Assembly: GCA_052388455.1 (NCBI GenBank)
Contig: JBQTIA010000055.1
Span: 1 to 9,061 of the forward strand
Source: CAZSNH01 sp052388455
GTDB taxonomy: Bacteria; Pseudomonadota; Alphaproteobacteria; Rhizobiales; Hyphomicrobiaceae
Direction: 5' to 3'
Length of the DNA stretch: 9,061 nt
The translations under genes were made by a program, and so were the position numbers. The notes below the pieces were generated by a model. That model had not been told where the DNA came from and did no database searches. It was given only the letters and a program-made list of their open reading frames with translations. The first letter of the stretch is position 1. Each line of letters begins with the position of its first letter. Shown here piece after piece: positions 1 to 6,141 of the stretch.

Positions 1-691
1 GGGCGGCACAGTGCATCGTCTGGCCGATACGGCCGGGGCCGGATATCCTGCTCCTGGCGCCGCTCGTGGTCGGGGTCGCCGCGAGTGCGGCCGGAATGGC
101 CAGCAGCGCGGCGACGGCCAAGTTGCGATTGATATGGGCCGGCTCGATGGCGACCAGTGTCTCGCCCTGCCATGTGAAATGACGCATCGGCTGCATCCAT
201 TCGGCCGGCAGCCGCAGCAGGTTGTAGATGGCGATTTGAAGTCCCTGCCCGGTCGTCAACTCGATGAGCAGGAACGCCAGCCCGACGATGATGCCAACGG
301 CAAGACCGCGTGCGGCGCCCAAAGCGGCCGCCGGCGAGGATGCCATTGCCCGCTGCCAGAGGAAAAACGGTGCAGCGAGGATGGCGGTGACAGCAAGCAG
401 CTTCGGCAGCGCCCTGCCGCCCGCTTCGGCCCAGATCGTGCTGACCAATATGAAGCAGAGGAACGCCGCCACGGTCGCACCGACCGCTCCCGGCCGCGGC
501 ATGATTTGATGTCCAGCCCCGCTCCGCCACGCCGTAACGAGACCCAAGGCGAGCAGCGCGAACAATGACGTCGGCGCCAGCCTCGCGCTGAACAATGGCG
601 CTGCCATGCTGATGCCGAGGATCGCGGCCGTCCAGACCGCTTCGCGCGCAACTCGCGCGACACCAGGGCTTTGCGAAACGTCACCGACCAC
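1..691 (-). CDS. O-antigen ligase/polymerase-like membrane protein, partial (C-terminus off the left edge)
   Basis: The minus strand reads 230 codons from a GTG at 691-689 to the window edge without a stop. A GAGGA motif lies 6 bases upstream of that GTG, which decides the start; an in-frame stop at 703-701 rules out a longer N-terminus. The product is strongly hydrophobic, with likely membrane segments near residues 20-34, 41-55, 70-87, 98-112, 128-146 and 190-205. An acidic amphipathic stretch then leads to an INRNLAVAALL segment (residues 187-197). A short aromatic loop (IYNLLRLPAEW) followed by an asparagine/arginine-rich helix start resembles the middle of Wzy/WaaL-type O-antigen ligases. 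The catalytic periplasmic loop and Wzy_C signature would lie beyond the edge, so the family is inferred from topology and partial motifs. Such proteins join or polymerise lipid-linked polysaccharide at the periplasmic face. Another polytopic membrane protein is possible. Confidence 0.62.
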   Translation of the reverse strand, partial: MVGDVSQSPGVARVAREAVWTAAILGISMAAPLFSARLAPTSLFALLALGLVTAWRSGAGHQIMPRPGAVGATVAAFLCFILVSTIWAEAGGRALPKLLAVTAILAAPFFLWQRAMASSPAAALGAARGLAVGIIVGLAFLLIELTTGQGLQIAIYNLLRLPAEWMQPMRHFTWQGETLVAIEPAHINRNLAVAALLAIPAALAATPTTSGARSRISGPGRIGQTMHCAA

Positions 692-742
692 CCGCGATCC
701 TCAAATCTGTCCTGATGAGCCATTAAGCATGGCCGGCTTGCA

Positions 743-770
743 CCATCAACGGCACGTTGCCATGTGATGG
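743..770. repeat. Two-part inverted repeat upstream of the O-antigen ligase-like gene
   Basis: CCATCA (743-748) pairs with TGATGG (765-770). Inside it GGCA (751-754) pairs with TGCC (758-761) around a 3-base loop, with a small internal loop between the two stems. There is no T-run on either side, so it is not an obvious intrinsic terminator. It lies 52 bases upstream of the GTG start at 691 and could be leader RNA structure or a protein-binding site. Confidence 0.4.
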
Positions 771-872
771 AATCCGGGCGTCTCGGAGCCCCGGCCCTGC
801 GCCGCCGTGCGCACCGCCGAACCGCAAGACCGCATCGAGACTCCTCTGCAATCCGCTCTGGTCTAGCGCCGT

Positions 873-900
873 TTGGGCCCTATATGATGGGTCTTGTATT
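873..900 (+). promoter_or_regulatory. Possible weak promoter for folE
   Basis: TTGGGC (873-878) and TGTATT (895-900) are separated by 16 bases and loosely fit a sigma-70 type -35/-10 pair. An alternative -10 is TATGAT (883-888), but it lacks a matching -35. Both are weak. Either would leave a folE leader of roughly 100 bases containing the two hairpins at 907-937 and 945-974. Confidence 0.25.
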
Positions 901-906
901 GCGGGG

Positions 907-974
907 TCGGCCGCCAATGCCCCTCGGGGCCGGCCGATCCAAACCGGGTCCGGCCGCGTTACGCAAGAGACCCG
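907..974 (+). promoter_or_regulatory. Structured 5' leader of folE (two tandem hairpins)
   Basis: The first hairpin pairs TCGGCC (907-912) with GGCCGA (932-937). It contains an inner GCCCC/GGGGC stem (919-923 with 926-930) that has only a 2-base centre and would open to a CUCG-type tetraloop. The second pairs CGGGTC (945-950) with GACCCG (969-974) around an 18-base loop and is followed by TTTTC. The second resembles a weak terminator or attenuator 33 bases before the folE start. The conserved core I remember for the alphaproteobacterial folE motif (THF-II riboswitch) is not visible, so I do not call a riboswitch. Confidence 0.35.
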
Positions 975-1007
975 TTTTCGAGGCGTCGCAAGTCGTCAGG
1001 AACTGCC

Positions 1008-1637
1008 ATGGATACGCCGCTCCGCCAGATGAAGAGCAAGCTCGTCAAGTCCGTGCCGTCGGAAGCCAAGGATCTGCGTCCCACCCGGCTTGAAGCCGAG
1101 GAGGCGGTCCGCACGCTGATTCGCTGGGCCGGCGAAAACCCCGAACGCGATGGACTGCGCGAAACCCCGTCGCGCGTGACGAAAGCGTACGAGGAGTATT
1201 TCCACGGCTATCACGACGACCCCGAAGCCATTCTGAAAAAGACGTTCGAAGAAATCGAAGGGTACGATGAAATGATCGTGCTCCGCGGCATCCGCTTCGA
1301 GAGCCATTGCGAGCACCACATGGCGCCGATCGTCGGCCGTGCGTGGGTCGCCTACATCCCGAAAGGCCGAGTGGTCGGCATCTCGAAACTGGCGCGCACC
1401 GTGCAGTCGTTCGCAAAGCGGCTGCAGATACAGGAAAAGATGACGGCGCAGATCGCCAACACCATCGAGCAGGTGCTGCAGCCGCAGGGTGTCGGAGTGG
1501 TGATCAAGGCCGAGCATCATTGCATGACGACGCGCGGCGTGATGAAGCCCGGCACCGATCTCGTGACCAGCCGGATGCTCGGCATCTTCCGCGACAACGC
1601 CATCACGCGGCAGGAATTTCTCGCGATGATCGACTGA
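1008..1637 (+). CDS. folE: GTP cyclohydrolase I (FolE type IA)
   Basis: This 209-residue protein converts GTP to 7,8-dihydroneopterin triphosphate, the first step to tetrahydrofolate and other pterins, in the cytoplasm. The ATG at 1008 has AGGA 6 bases upstream (998-1001). The reading frame stays open further upstream, but that extension has no family resemblance. The zinc ligands of the E. coli enzyme (Cys110, His113, Cys181) align at a constant offset with Cys101, His104 and Cys172 here. The CEHH motif is at 101-104 and HHCMTTRG at 170-177. The substrate-binding region IPKGRVVGISKLAR (117-130) and the C-terminal FRDN segment are intact. Residues 1-25 are a variable basic leader. The length is normal for the family. 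It is followed after 100 bases by a short-chain dehydrogenase on the same strand, and a structured leader lies upstream. Confidence 0.96.
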   Translation: MDTPLRQMKSKLVKSVPSEAKDLRPTRLEAEEAVRTLIRWAGENPERDGLRETPSRVTKAYEEYFHGYHDDPEAILKKTFEEIEGYDEMIVLRGIRFESHCEHHMAPIVGRAWVAYIPKGRVVGISKLARTVQSFAKRLQIQEKMTAQIANTIEQVLQPQGVGVVIKAEHHCMTTRGVMKPGTDLVTSRMLGIFRDNAITRQEFLAMID

Positions 1638-1737
1638 GGTCGCGTGGTGAGGCGGATTGGAGGGCCCGTCGCAACGACTGCAGAGCCTCGGTGATCGAGC
1701 ATCGTCTTCCTGAAACCGAACGCCGGAGCGCCCGCAC

Positions 1738-2565
1738 CTGCCCCAGCCCCAGCGCAAAGTCGTCCTCATCACTGGAGCGTCGAGCGGCATCGGGCGTGCG
1801 ACGGCCGAATACTTCGCCGCGCGCGACTGGTCGGTCGCCGCGACCATGCGGACCCCCGAGTCGGCCGATTCCGGCGGAGTTTGCGACAACATCCGCCTGT
1901 TCAAGCTCGATGTGACAGACCTCGACTCTATCGCGACTGCGGTCAGCGACGTCATGGCTGCCTATGGCCGCATCGACGTTCTGGTCAACAATGCCGGGTA
2001 CGGCCTGATCGGACTGTTCGAGGCCATGTCGCCCGAGGAGATTGCGCGCAATCTCGAGACCAACGTCGTCGGGATGATGAATGTCACCCGCGCCGCGCTG
2101 CCCCACATGCGGCAGGCGCGATCCGGACGCATCATCAATATTGGCTCGGTTGCCGGCCGCCTGACGCTGCCGCTCTACTCGGTTTACTGCGCCACGAAAT
2201 ACGCGGTCGAGGGCTTCTCGGAGGGCTTGGGTCACGAGCTCGCCCCGCACGGCATCGGTATCGCCATCATCGAGCCGGGCGCAATCAAGAGCGAGTTCTT
2301 TGGCCGCTCGCTCGTCAGACCCACACGGCCGGGACTTGACGCCTACGGCGACTGGGACGCGCGCGTATTCGAAAACATCAAAGCGAAATGCATTGATCCG
2401 CCGGATGCCGCTCTGGTCGCCAAGGCCGTCTACACGGCGGCGAATGCGAAATGGGGCTGGCGCCTGCGCTACAAGCCGAACGGCTGGCTGCTGATCGCCG
2501 GACGGCAGCTCCTGCCGGGCGAAATTCACAACCGCATCGTGCGCTTTTTGCTCGGCGCAAGGTAG
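1738..2565 (+). CDS. Classical short-chain dehydrogenase/reductase, apparent CTG start
   Basis: Read from CTG 1738, this is a 275-residue NAD(P)-dependent oxidoreductase of the classical SDR fold. The cofactor motif TGASSGIG is at residues 12-19 and NNAG at 84-87. The catalytic residues are Ser137, Tyr150 and Lys154 (YCATK), followed by PGAI at 180-183. The substrate is unknown. TGASSGIG rather than the arginine-rich TGxRRIG form argues against a pteridine reductase despite the neighbouring folE. The frame is closed by TGA at 1711-1713. Between there and the cofactor motif there is no ATG, GTG or TTG. CTG 1738 gives the expected N-terminus (PQPQRKVVLITG) and has GGAG 9 bases upstream (1725-1728). 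The first in-frame ATG (1846) would delete the entire first beta strand and glycine motif. Either a rare CTG start or a sequence change of an original ATG explains this. Confidence 0.88.
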   Translation: MPQPQRKVVLITGASSGIGRATAEYFAARDWSVAATMRTPESADSGGVCDNIRLFKLDVTDLDSIATAVSDVMAAYGRIDVLVNNAGYGLIGLFEAMSPEEIARNLETNVVGMMNVTRAALPHMRQARSGRIINIGSVAGRLTLPLYSVYCATKYAVEGFSEGLGHELAPHGIGIAIIEPGAIKSEFFGRSLVRPTRPGLDAYGDWDARVFENIKAKCIDPPDAALVAKAVYTAANAKWGWRLRYKPNGWLLIAGRQLLPGEIHNRIVRFLLGAR

Positions 2566-2626
2566 CTGGGCTCGCGACGCCGAGAGAAGCGTCACGAAGG
2601 TGGATTTCGCCGCTGACGATCGGCAA

Positions 2627-3409
2627 TCAGCCGCTTTCGTCAGCCGCTTCGACCGGCGGCAGCCGCCTCTCCCCATAGTCCACACTTACCAGATAGAGCC
2701 CCGCCGCCGGCGCCACGGGGCCGCAGCGGGTGCGGTCGCGGGCGGCGAGCGCGGCGGCGACCTCGTCCGGCGAGCACTTTCCTTCTCCGACCAGCTTCAA
2801 TGTTCCGGTCATCGAGCGCACCTGGCTGTGCAGAAACGACTGCGCGGAGGCTTCGATGCGAATTTCTTCGCCTTGGCGGGTCACGTCCAATCGGTCCAGC
2901 GTGCGCAGCGGAGACTTCGCCTGGCAGGCAGCGGCGCGGAACGTGGTGAAGTCGTGCCGGCCGACGAGGCGGCTTGCGGAAGTCTGCATGGCACCGATGT
3001 CGAGGTCGCGCGTCAGCCACCAAACGCGATCGCGTTCGATCACCGGCGGCGCACGCCGGCAGAGGATACGATAGAGATAGTGCCGTCCGGTGGCGGAGAA
3101 GCGCGCGTCGAAATCTTCGGCCACCCGTCGGCAGTCGAGCACCACGACGCGGTTCGGCCGCAGGTGAAAATTGACCGCCTGCTGCACGCGGAAGGCATCC
3201 CAGTCGCCCGCGAGATCGAAGTGAGCGACCTGCCCCAGCGCGTGGACACCGGCATCGGTTCGCCCCGCGCCGCGGACCACGACGCACTCACCGGAAAATC
3301 GCCGAATCGCGTCCTGCAGCGCGCCCTGCACGGACGGGCTCTCCGGCTGCCACTGCCAGCCGGCCAGCCCGGTACCGTCGTATTCGATGTCGATGCGATA
3401 GCGGGGCAT
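2627..3409 (-). CDS. truA: tRNA pseudouridine synthase A
   Basis: This 260-residue enzyme isomerises uridines 38-40 of the tRNA anticodon stem to pseudouridine. The catalytic aspartate is Asp52 in GRTDAGVHA (49-57), equivalent to Asp60 of E. coli. The N-terminal YRIDIEYDGTGLAGWQ is typical, and a late FLHSQVRSMTGTL segment matches the second conserved core. The ATG at 3409 is the only possible start, because the frame is stopped at 3424-3422 with no other start codon in between. No Shine-Dalgarno sequence precedes it. The T-run of a strong terminator ends only 17 bases upstream. In related genomes truA usually follows fmt directly; here a small exported-protein gene and the terminator intervene. 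It ends convergently with the short-chain dehydrogenase, 61 bases away, and no dapE follows. Confidence 0.95.
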   Translation of the reverse strand: MPRYRIDIEYDGTGLAGWQWQPESPSVQGALQDAIRRFSGECVVVRGAGRTDAGVHALGQVAHFDLAGDWDAFRVQQAVNFHLRPNRVVVLDCRRVAEDFDARFSATGRHYLYRILCRRAPPVIERDRVWWLTRDLDIGAMQTSASRLVGRHDFTTFRAAACQAKSPLRTLDRLDVTRQGEEIRIEASAQSFLHSQVRSMTGTLKLVGEGKCSPDEVAAALAARDRTRCGPVAPAAGLYLVSVDYGERRLPPVEAADESG

Positions 3410-3426
3410 TCGGCGCCAACATCAAT

Positions 3427-3459
3427 AAAAAAACCGCGCGCCAGGCGAGGCACGCGGTT
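3427..3459 (-). terminator. Strong intrinsic terminator between the small exported-protein gene and truA
   Basis: On the minus strand AACCGCGTGCC (3459-3449) pairs with GGCGCGCGGTT (3442-3432) through 11 consecutive pairs, one of them G-U, around a 6-base loop. At least five T residues follow (3431-3427). It lies 33 bases after the stop codon of the exported-protein gene and 17 bases before the truA ATG. The plus-strand side has no comparable T-run, so it should act in one direction. Confidence 0.85.
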
Positions 3460-3492
3460 CTCCTTATCGGCGCAGGCTGCCCGCAACAAGTG

Positions 3493-3888
3493 TCAGCGAT
3501 GCGGCGAGCCCGGCAAGCCGCCCTTGCGCGGGTGGCGGTCGAAGCGCTTCGGATGACCGCGGTCGCCGTAAATGCCCGGATAGACACCGCCACCGCCGCC
3601 CTGCGGCGCATAGGAATTGTAGTTGTAGTTGGTGCTCGTTGAATGCTCGACGACGCGGCTGTCGTAGTAGCCGAGATTGAGCGGGGTCTGCCCGCCGGGA
3701 TTGACGATCACGTGGCGGGTGGTCGGCAGCGGACGGAACACCCGTACGCCCGATTCGATGGTCACCGTCGCGCCGTAGAACGGTCTCGGCTCGATGCGGG
3801 TGGTGTAGGCATCCTGGGCCGAAGCCGGCAACGCGGCCGGCAGCAGGAAGGCGATGGCCAGAGCGGGAATTGCAAAGCGACGCGACAT
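3493..3888 (-). CDS. Small exported protein of unknown function, glycine- and Asn/Tyr-rich C-terminus
   Basis: This 131-residue protein has a clear signal peptide: MSRRF, a hydrophobic core to about residue 20, and an ASA cleavage site after Ala24. The mature N-terminal half (IEPRPFYGATVTIESGVRVFRPLP, residues 32-55, interrupted here only in my description) looks conserved. It recalls hypothetical proteins I associate with Bradyrhizobium-like bacteria. The C-terminal half is low in complexity, with Asn-Tyr repeats, a run of five glycines near residue 100, and a basic His/Arg/Pro tail. The ATG at 3888 has AGGAG 7 bases upstream, which fixes the start well inside a longer open frame. A possible -10 box (TATAGT, 3930-3925) in the 106-base gap after fmt suggests its own promoter, but no convincing -35 is correctly spaced. 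No enzyme motif is present; the function is not known. Confidence 0.85.
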   Translation of the reverse strand: MSRRFAIPALAIAFLLPAALPASAQDAYTTRIEPRPFYGATVTIESGVRVFRPLPTTRHVIVNPGGQTPLNLGYYDSRVVEHSTSTNYNYNSYAPQGGGGGVYPGIYGDRGHPKRFDRHPRKGGLPGSPHR

Positions 3889-3994
3889 GACGGAACTCCT
3901 GAGGTCACGCGAACTCGATACGTCACTATAGGAAGACCGGTCCGGAGCGCTGTGCCAAAATCGTACGGAATGCTTAACGGGGAAGGTGAAGGAC

Positions 3995-4939
3995 TCAGCA
4001 GCCCACGACGCGCCTGCCCGGCGCCACCTTGAACCCGCGCCGGAAATCCTCGGCGCTGGCCGGACGCTTGCCGGCACGCTGCACCTCCAGAAGCTTCAAC
4101 GCCCCGCCCTGGCAGGCAATCGACATACCGTCGGCCAGCCACTCGCCCGGTGTGCCGGATATTCCAGGAAGCAACCGCGAGCGCAGCACCTTGATCCGCT
4201 CGGGCGCTCCGCCGTCCGGCGCCATCTCGAACCAGGCACCGGGGTACGGCGACAGCCCACGGATCAGATTGTGCACGACCTCTGCCGGCCGCCGGAAATC
4301 GATGCGCGCTTCGGATTTGTCGATCTTGGCAGCATAGGTAACGCCCTCGGCGGATTGTGCGAGGGCTCGGAGCGTACCCGCCTCGAGTTCCGCCATCGCC
4401 GAAACGATCTGCCGCGCGCCGGCCGCCGACAGCAGATCGTGCAGCTCGCCGGCCGTGGTCTCGTCTCCAATCGCGACACGTTCGGTCGCGCAGACCGGAC
4501 CTGTGTCGAGCCCCTCTTCCATCGCCATGATCATAACTGCCGTTTCGCGGTCGCCGGCCATGATGGCGCGCTGGATCGGCGCAGCCCCGCGCCAGCGGGG
4601 CAGCGCCGAGGCATGGATATTGAAGCAGCCGTGGAGCGGCGCCCTCAGAACTGGGCGTGGCAGGATCAGCCCATAAGCCACGACAACGGCGGCATCCGCT
4701 CCGTGCGCGACAAATGCCGACTGATCGTCGACGCTTCTAAGGCTCGTCGGCGTTAGTACGGGAAGATTGCGTGCCGCCGCGTACTCGTGAACGGGCGATG
4801 GCCGGGGAACCATGCCGCGACCGGCCGGCCGCGGCGGCTGCGAGTAGACGGCCACGATGCGGTGCCCGACGTCGATCAGTGCCGCCAGTGGCGCGACCGA
4901 GAATCCCGGCGTTCCCATGAATACGAGATTGAGCGGCAT
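3995..4939 (-). CDS. fmt: Methionyl-tRNA formyltransferase
   Basis: This 314-residue enzyme transfers the formyl group of 10-formyl-tetrahydrofolate to Met-tRNA(fMet) so that translation can start. The N-terminal formyltransferase domain has the catalytic triad Asn107, His109 and Asp145, matching E. coli Asn106, His108 and Asp144. They lie in FNIHASALPRWRGAAPIQRA and EEGLDTGP. A C-terminal OB-fold tRNA-binding domain follows from about residue 205 (VTYAAKIDKSEARIDF onward). The loop reads HASALP where HASLLP is usual, a mild change beside the catalytic His. The ATG lies 2 bases after the stop codon of def, so the two are probably translationally coupled; no strong ribosome site is seen. It needs folate, whose first biosynthetic enzyme (folE) is also in this window but in a separate unit. 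Confidence 0.96.
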   Translation of the reverse strand: MPLNLVFMGTPGFSVAPLAALIDVGHRIVAVYSQPPRPAGRGMVPRPSPVHEYAAARNLPVLTPTSLRSVDDQSAFVAHGADAAVVVAYGLILPRPVLRAPLHGCFNIHASALPRWRGAAPIQRAIMAGDRETAVMIMAMEEGLDTGPVCATERVAIGDETTAGELHDLLSAAGARQIVSAMAELEAGTLRALAQSAEGVTYAAKIDKSEARIDFRRPAEVVHNLIRGLSPYPGAWFEMAPDGGAPERIKVLRSRLLPGISGTPGEWLADGMSIACQGGALKLLEVQRAGKRPASAEDFRRGFKVAPGRRVVGC

Positions 4940-4941
4940 GG

Positions 4942-5463
4942 TCAGGCGCTCGCTTCGCCCTTGGCCAGCTTCTTGAACTTGCGCACGACCATGTCGCGGC
5001 GCAGCCGAGAGAGGAAATCGATGATCAGCTTGCCGTTGAGGTGATCGACCTCGTGCTGGATGGCGGTGGCCAGCAGCCCCTCGGCCTCCATGACCTGCTC
5101 CCGACCGTCGCGGTCCACGTACTTCAGGGTCAGAGTGGACGGGCGCTCGATGTCGATGCGGAAGTCAGGAATCGACAGGCAGCCTTCTTCGTGCTGGCGC
5201 AAGGCGTCGCCGAGACGGACGATTTCCGGATTGAAAAGCACCAGGGGCTGGCGGACCCCATCGTCCTCGGACACATCGAGAACCACCAGCCGCTTCGGCA
5301 CTCCGACCTGAACGGCGGCCAGACCTATGCCCGGCGCTTCGTACATCGTCTCCAGCATGTCGTCGGCGAGCTGGCGCAGGCCGGCGTCGACCTGATCGAC
5401 AGGTGCCGACACCTGACGCAGGATCGGATCGGGCAGCGTAACGATGGGCAGAACCTTCAGCAT
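4942..5463 (-). CDS. def: Peptide deformylase
   Basis: This 173-residue metalloenzyme removes the N-formyl group from nascent proteins. All three signature motifs are present: GIGLAAVQ (45-52), EGCLS (93-97) and HEVDH (137-141). The metal ligands are Cys95, His137 and His141, and Glu138 is the catalytic base. Length and motifs fit type I bacterial deformylases. A basic C-terminal tail (RRDMVVRKFKKLAKG) is typical of alphaproteobacterial forms. The start ATG at 5463 lies 45 bases after the preceding exported-protein gene, and I see no strong Shine-Dalgarno in front of it. It is followed 2 bases later by fmt, the enzyme with the opposite activity, the usual bacterial pairing. No separate terminator is seen between it and the preceding gene, so read-through from the glycosyltransferase genes is possible. 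Confidence 0.96.
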   Translation of the reverse strand: MLKVLPIVTLPDPILRQVSAPVDQVDAGLRQLADDMLETMYEAPGIGLAAVQVGVPKRLVVLDVSEDDGVRQPLVLFNPEIVRLGDALRQHEEGCLSIPDFRIDIERPSTLTLKYVDRDGREQVMEAEGLLATAIQHEVDHLNGKLIIDFLSRLRRDMVVRKFKKLAKGEASA

Positions 5464-5508
5464 CCGCGTGACATAGGCAAGGCCGCGGAAAGGGTCAATC
5501 TCCGGCCG

Positions 5509-6102
5509 TCACCGTTCACCGCTTTCGGCGATGACCTGAAGCTCGACCAACGGGCGGCCGGGCTTGGGCACCACGCGCCACTCGGTGGTCGCGTCGAGGC
5601 CGCAGCCGGAGAGTGCGAAGCCCGGCTTTTCGCCGATGTCGATGTCGCGCGGCAGCACGCCGATCATCAGCCGGAGCGCGGTCGGGGCCATCCTCGGCGA
5701 TCGCCGGAGCGCGAACCGGCCACCGTCGCAATCCAGGCTGCACACACTGACGTCGCCCTCCCAAGGTCCGCAGGAGGCTCGTGCACGAGTATGCAGGCGG
5801 CCTCCGCTGACGGCGACCACCTGCACCGCGAACAGCTCGCGGCCAGCCTGCGGCGGCTGTCCATTCGGTAGCTTCAGGATGGCCACCAGATCGTCCGTGG
5901 CTGTCCAGGCGTCGAGGCGCAGGTCGCTGATCGCCCGCCGCTCGGGACGCAGGGTCGCCGGGTCGGACACTTCGATCTCGATCCGATCGAGACCGGCCCG
6001 GTCGGCGAGTTCAAACGCGATACGCGAGCCTCTCTCGGCGCTGGTTGCAGACAATGTACCAGCGAGAACCGTGATCGCGAACAGAAGCAGTCGTGTCGTC
6101 AT
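5509..6102 (-). CDS. Exported protein of unknown function with four cysteines
   Basis: This 197-residue protein begins at ATG 6102, with GGAGG 7 bases upstream. An in-frame TTG two codons earlier (6108) is less likely. A signal peptide is clear: MTTR, a hydrophobic stretch to about residue 18, and a likely cut after Ala22 (ATSA-ER). The mature part is rich in alternating hydrophobic and charged residues (RIEIEVSDPATL, AILKLPNG, ELFAVQVVAVSGG), suggesting a beta-rich fold. It has three clustered cysteines near residues 110-125 (SCGPW, VCSLDCDGG) and one near residue 170 (SGCGLD), enough for two disulfides in the periplasm. I recognise no family. It sits 39 bases after the family 2 glycosyltransferase and 45 bases before def, on the same strand, so it may belong to the glycan genes functionally. 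That link rests on position only. Confidence 0.82.
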   Translation of the reverse strand: MTTRLLLFAITVLAGTLSATSAERGSRIAFELADRAGLDRIEIEVSDPATLRPERRAISDLRLDAWTATDDLVAILKLPNGQPPQAGRELFAVQVVAVSGGRLHTRARASCGPWEGDVSVCSLDCDGGRFALRRSPRMAPTALRLMIGVLPRDIDIGEKPGFALSGCGLDATTEWRVVPKPGRPLVELQVIAESGER

Positions 6103-6141
6103 GGGCAAACCTCCGGAGCAGGGGCGACTCCTCCACCCTGC

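Larger units (their letters stand above)
692..1007. other. Divergent intergenic region (316 bases) with several hairpins, no gene recognised
   Basis: This gap separates the minus-strand membrane protein (start 691) from folE (start 1008). It should carry both promoters. Short reading frames here have no good ribosome site and unnatural composition, so I call no gene. What is visible is a two-part hairpin at 743-770, a possible folE promoter around 873-900, and two consecutive hairpins (907-937 and 945-974) in the presumed folE leader. Confidence 0.6.

Noticed and set aside
11..723. Plus-strand 185-codon and minus-strand 155-codon frames at the left end
   Set aside because: Both are polar, Arg-rich chains. 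The third reading (minus from GTG 691) gives a coherent multi-helix membrane protein with a good ribosome site.
875..1007. THF-II (folE motif) riboswitch
   Set aside because: Expected context is right, but the conserved core I remember (around TTCAACTCGT) is absent from the leader.
996..1955. 319-codon open frame antisense to folE
   Set aside because: The opposite strand encodes folE with all zinc ligands; the antisense product has no coherent motifs.
1738..2565. Pteridine reductase (FolM/PTR1-like) because of proximity to folE
   Set aside because: The cofactor motif is TGASSGIG rather than the arginine-containing form of pteridine reductases, so proximity alone is not enough.
2576..2593. 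Hairpin GACGC/GCGTC between the dehydrogenase and truA as a terminator
   Set aside because: Only 5 pairs with an 8-base loop and no T-run on either strand.
1603..2685. 360-codon open frame antisense to the short-chain dehydrogenase
   Set aside because: Shadow of a well-supported dehydrogenase; Arg/Asp-rich composition and no family resemblance.
2600..3556. 318-codon plus-strand frame over truA
   Set aside because: Antisense to truA, which has its catalytic aspartate and normal length; the frame also runs through the terminator hairpin.
3925..3960. Sigma-54 or full sigma-70 promoter upstream of the small exported-protein gene
   Set aside because: TGGCAC is present on the minus strand but the expected -12 TTGC is not. 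Paired with TATAGT the spacing of 22 bases is too long for sigma-70, so only the -10 box is mentioned.
5041..5871. 276-codon plus-strand frame over def and the exported protein
   Set aside because: Antisense shadow of def; no domain and composition typical of reverse-strand frames.
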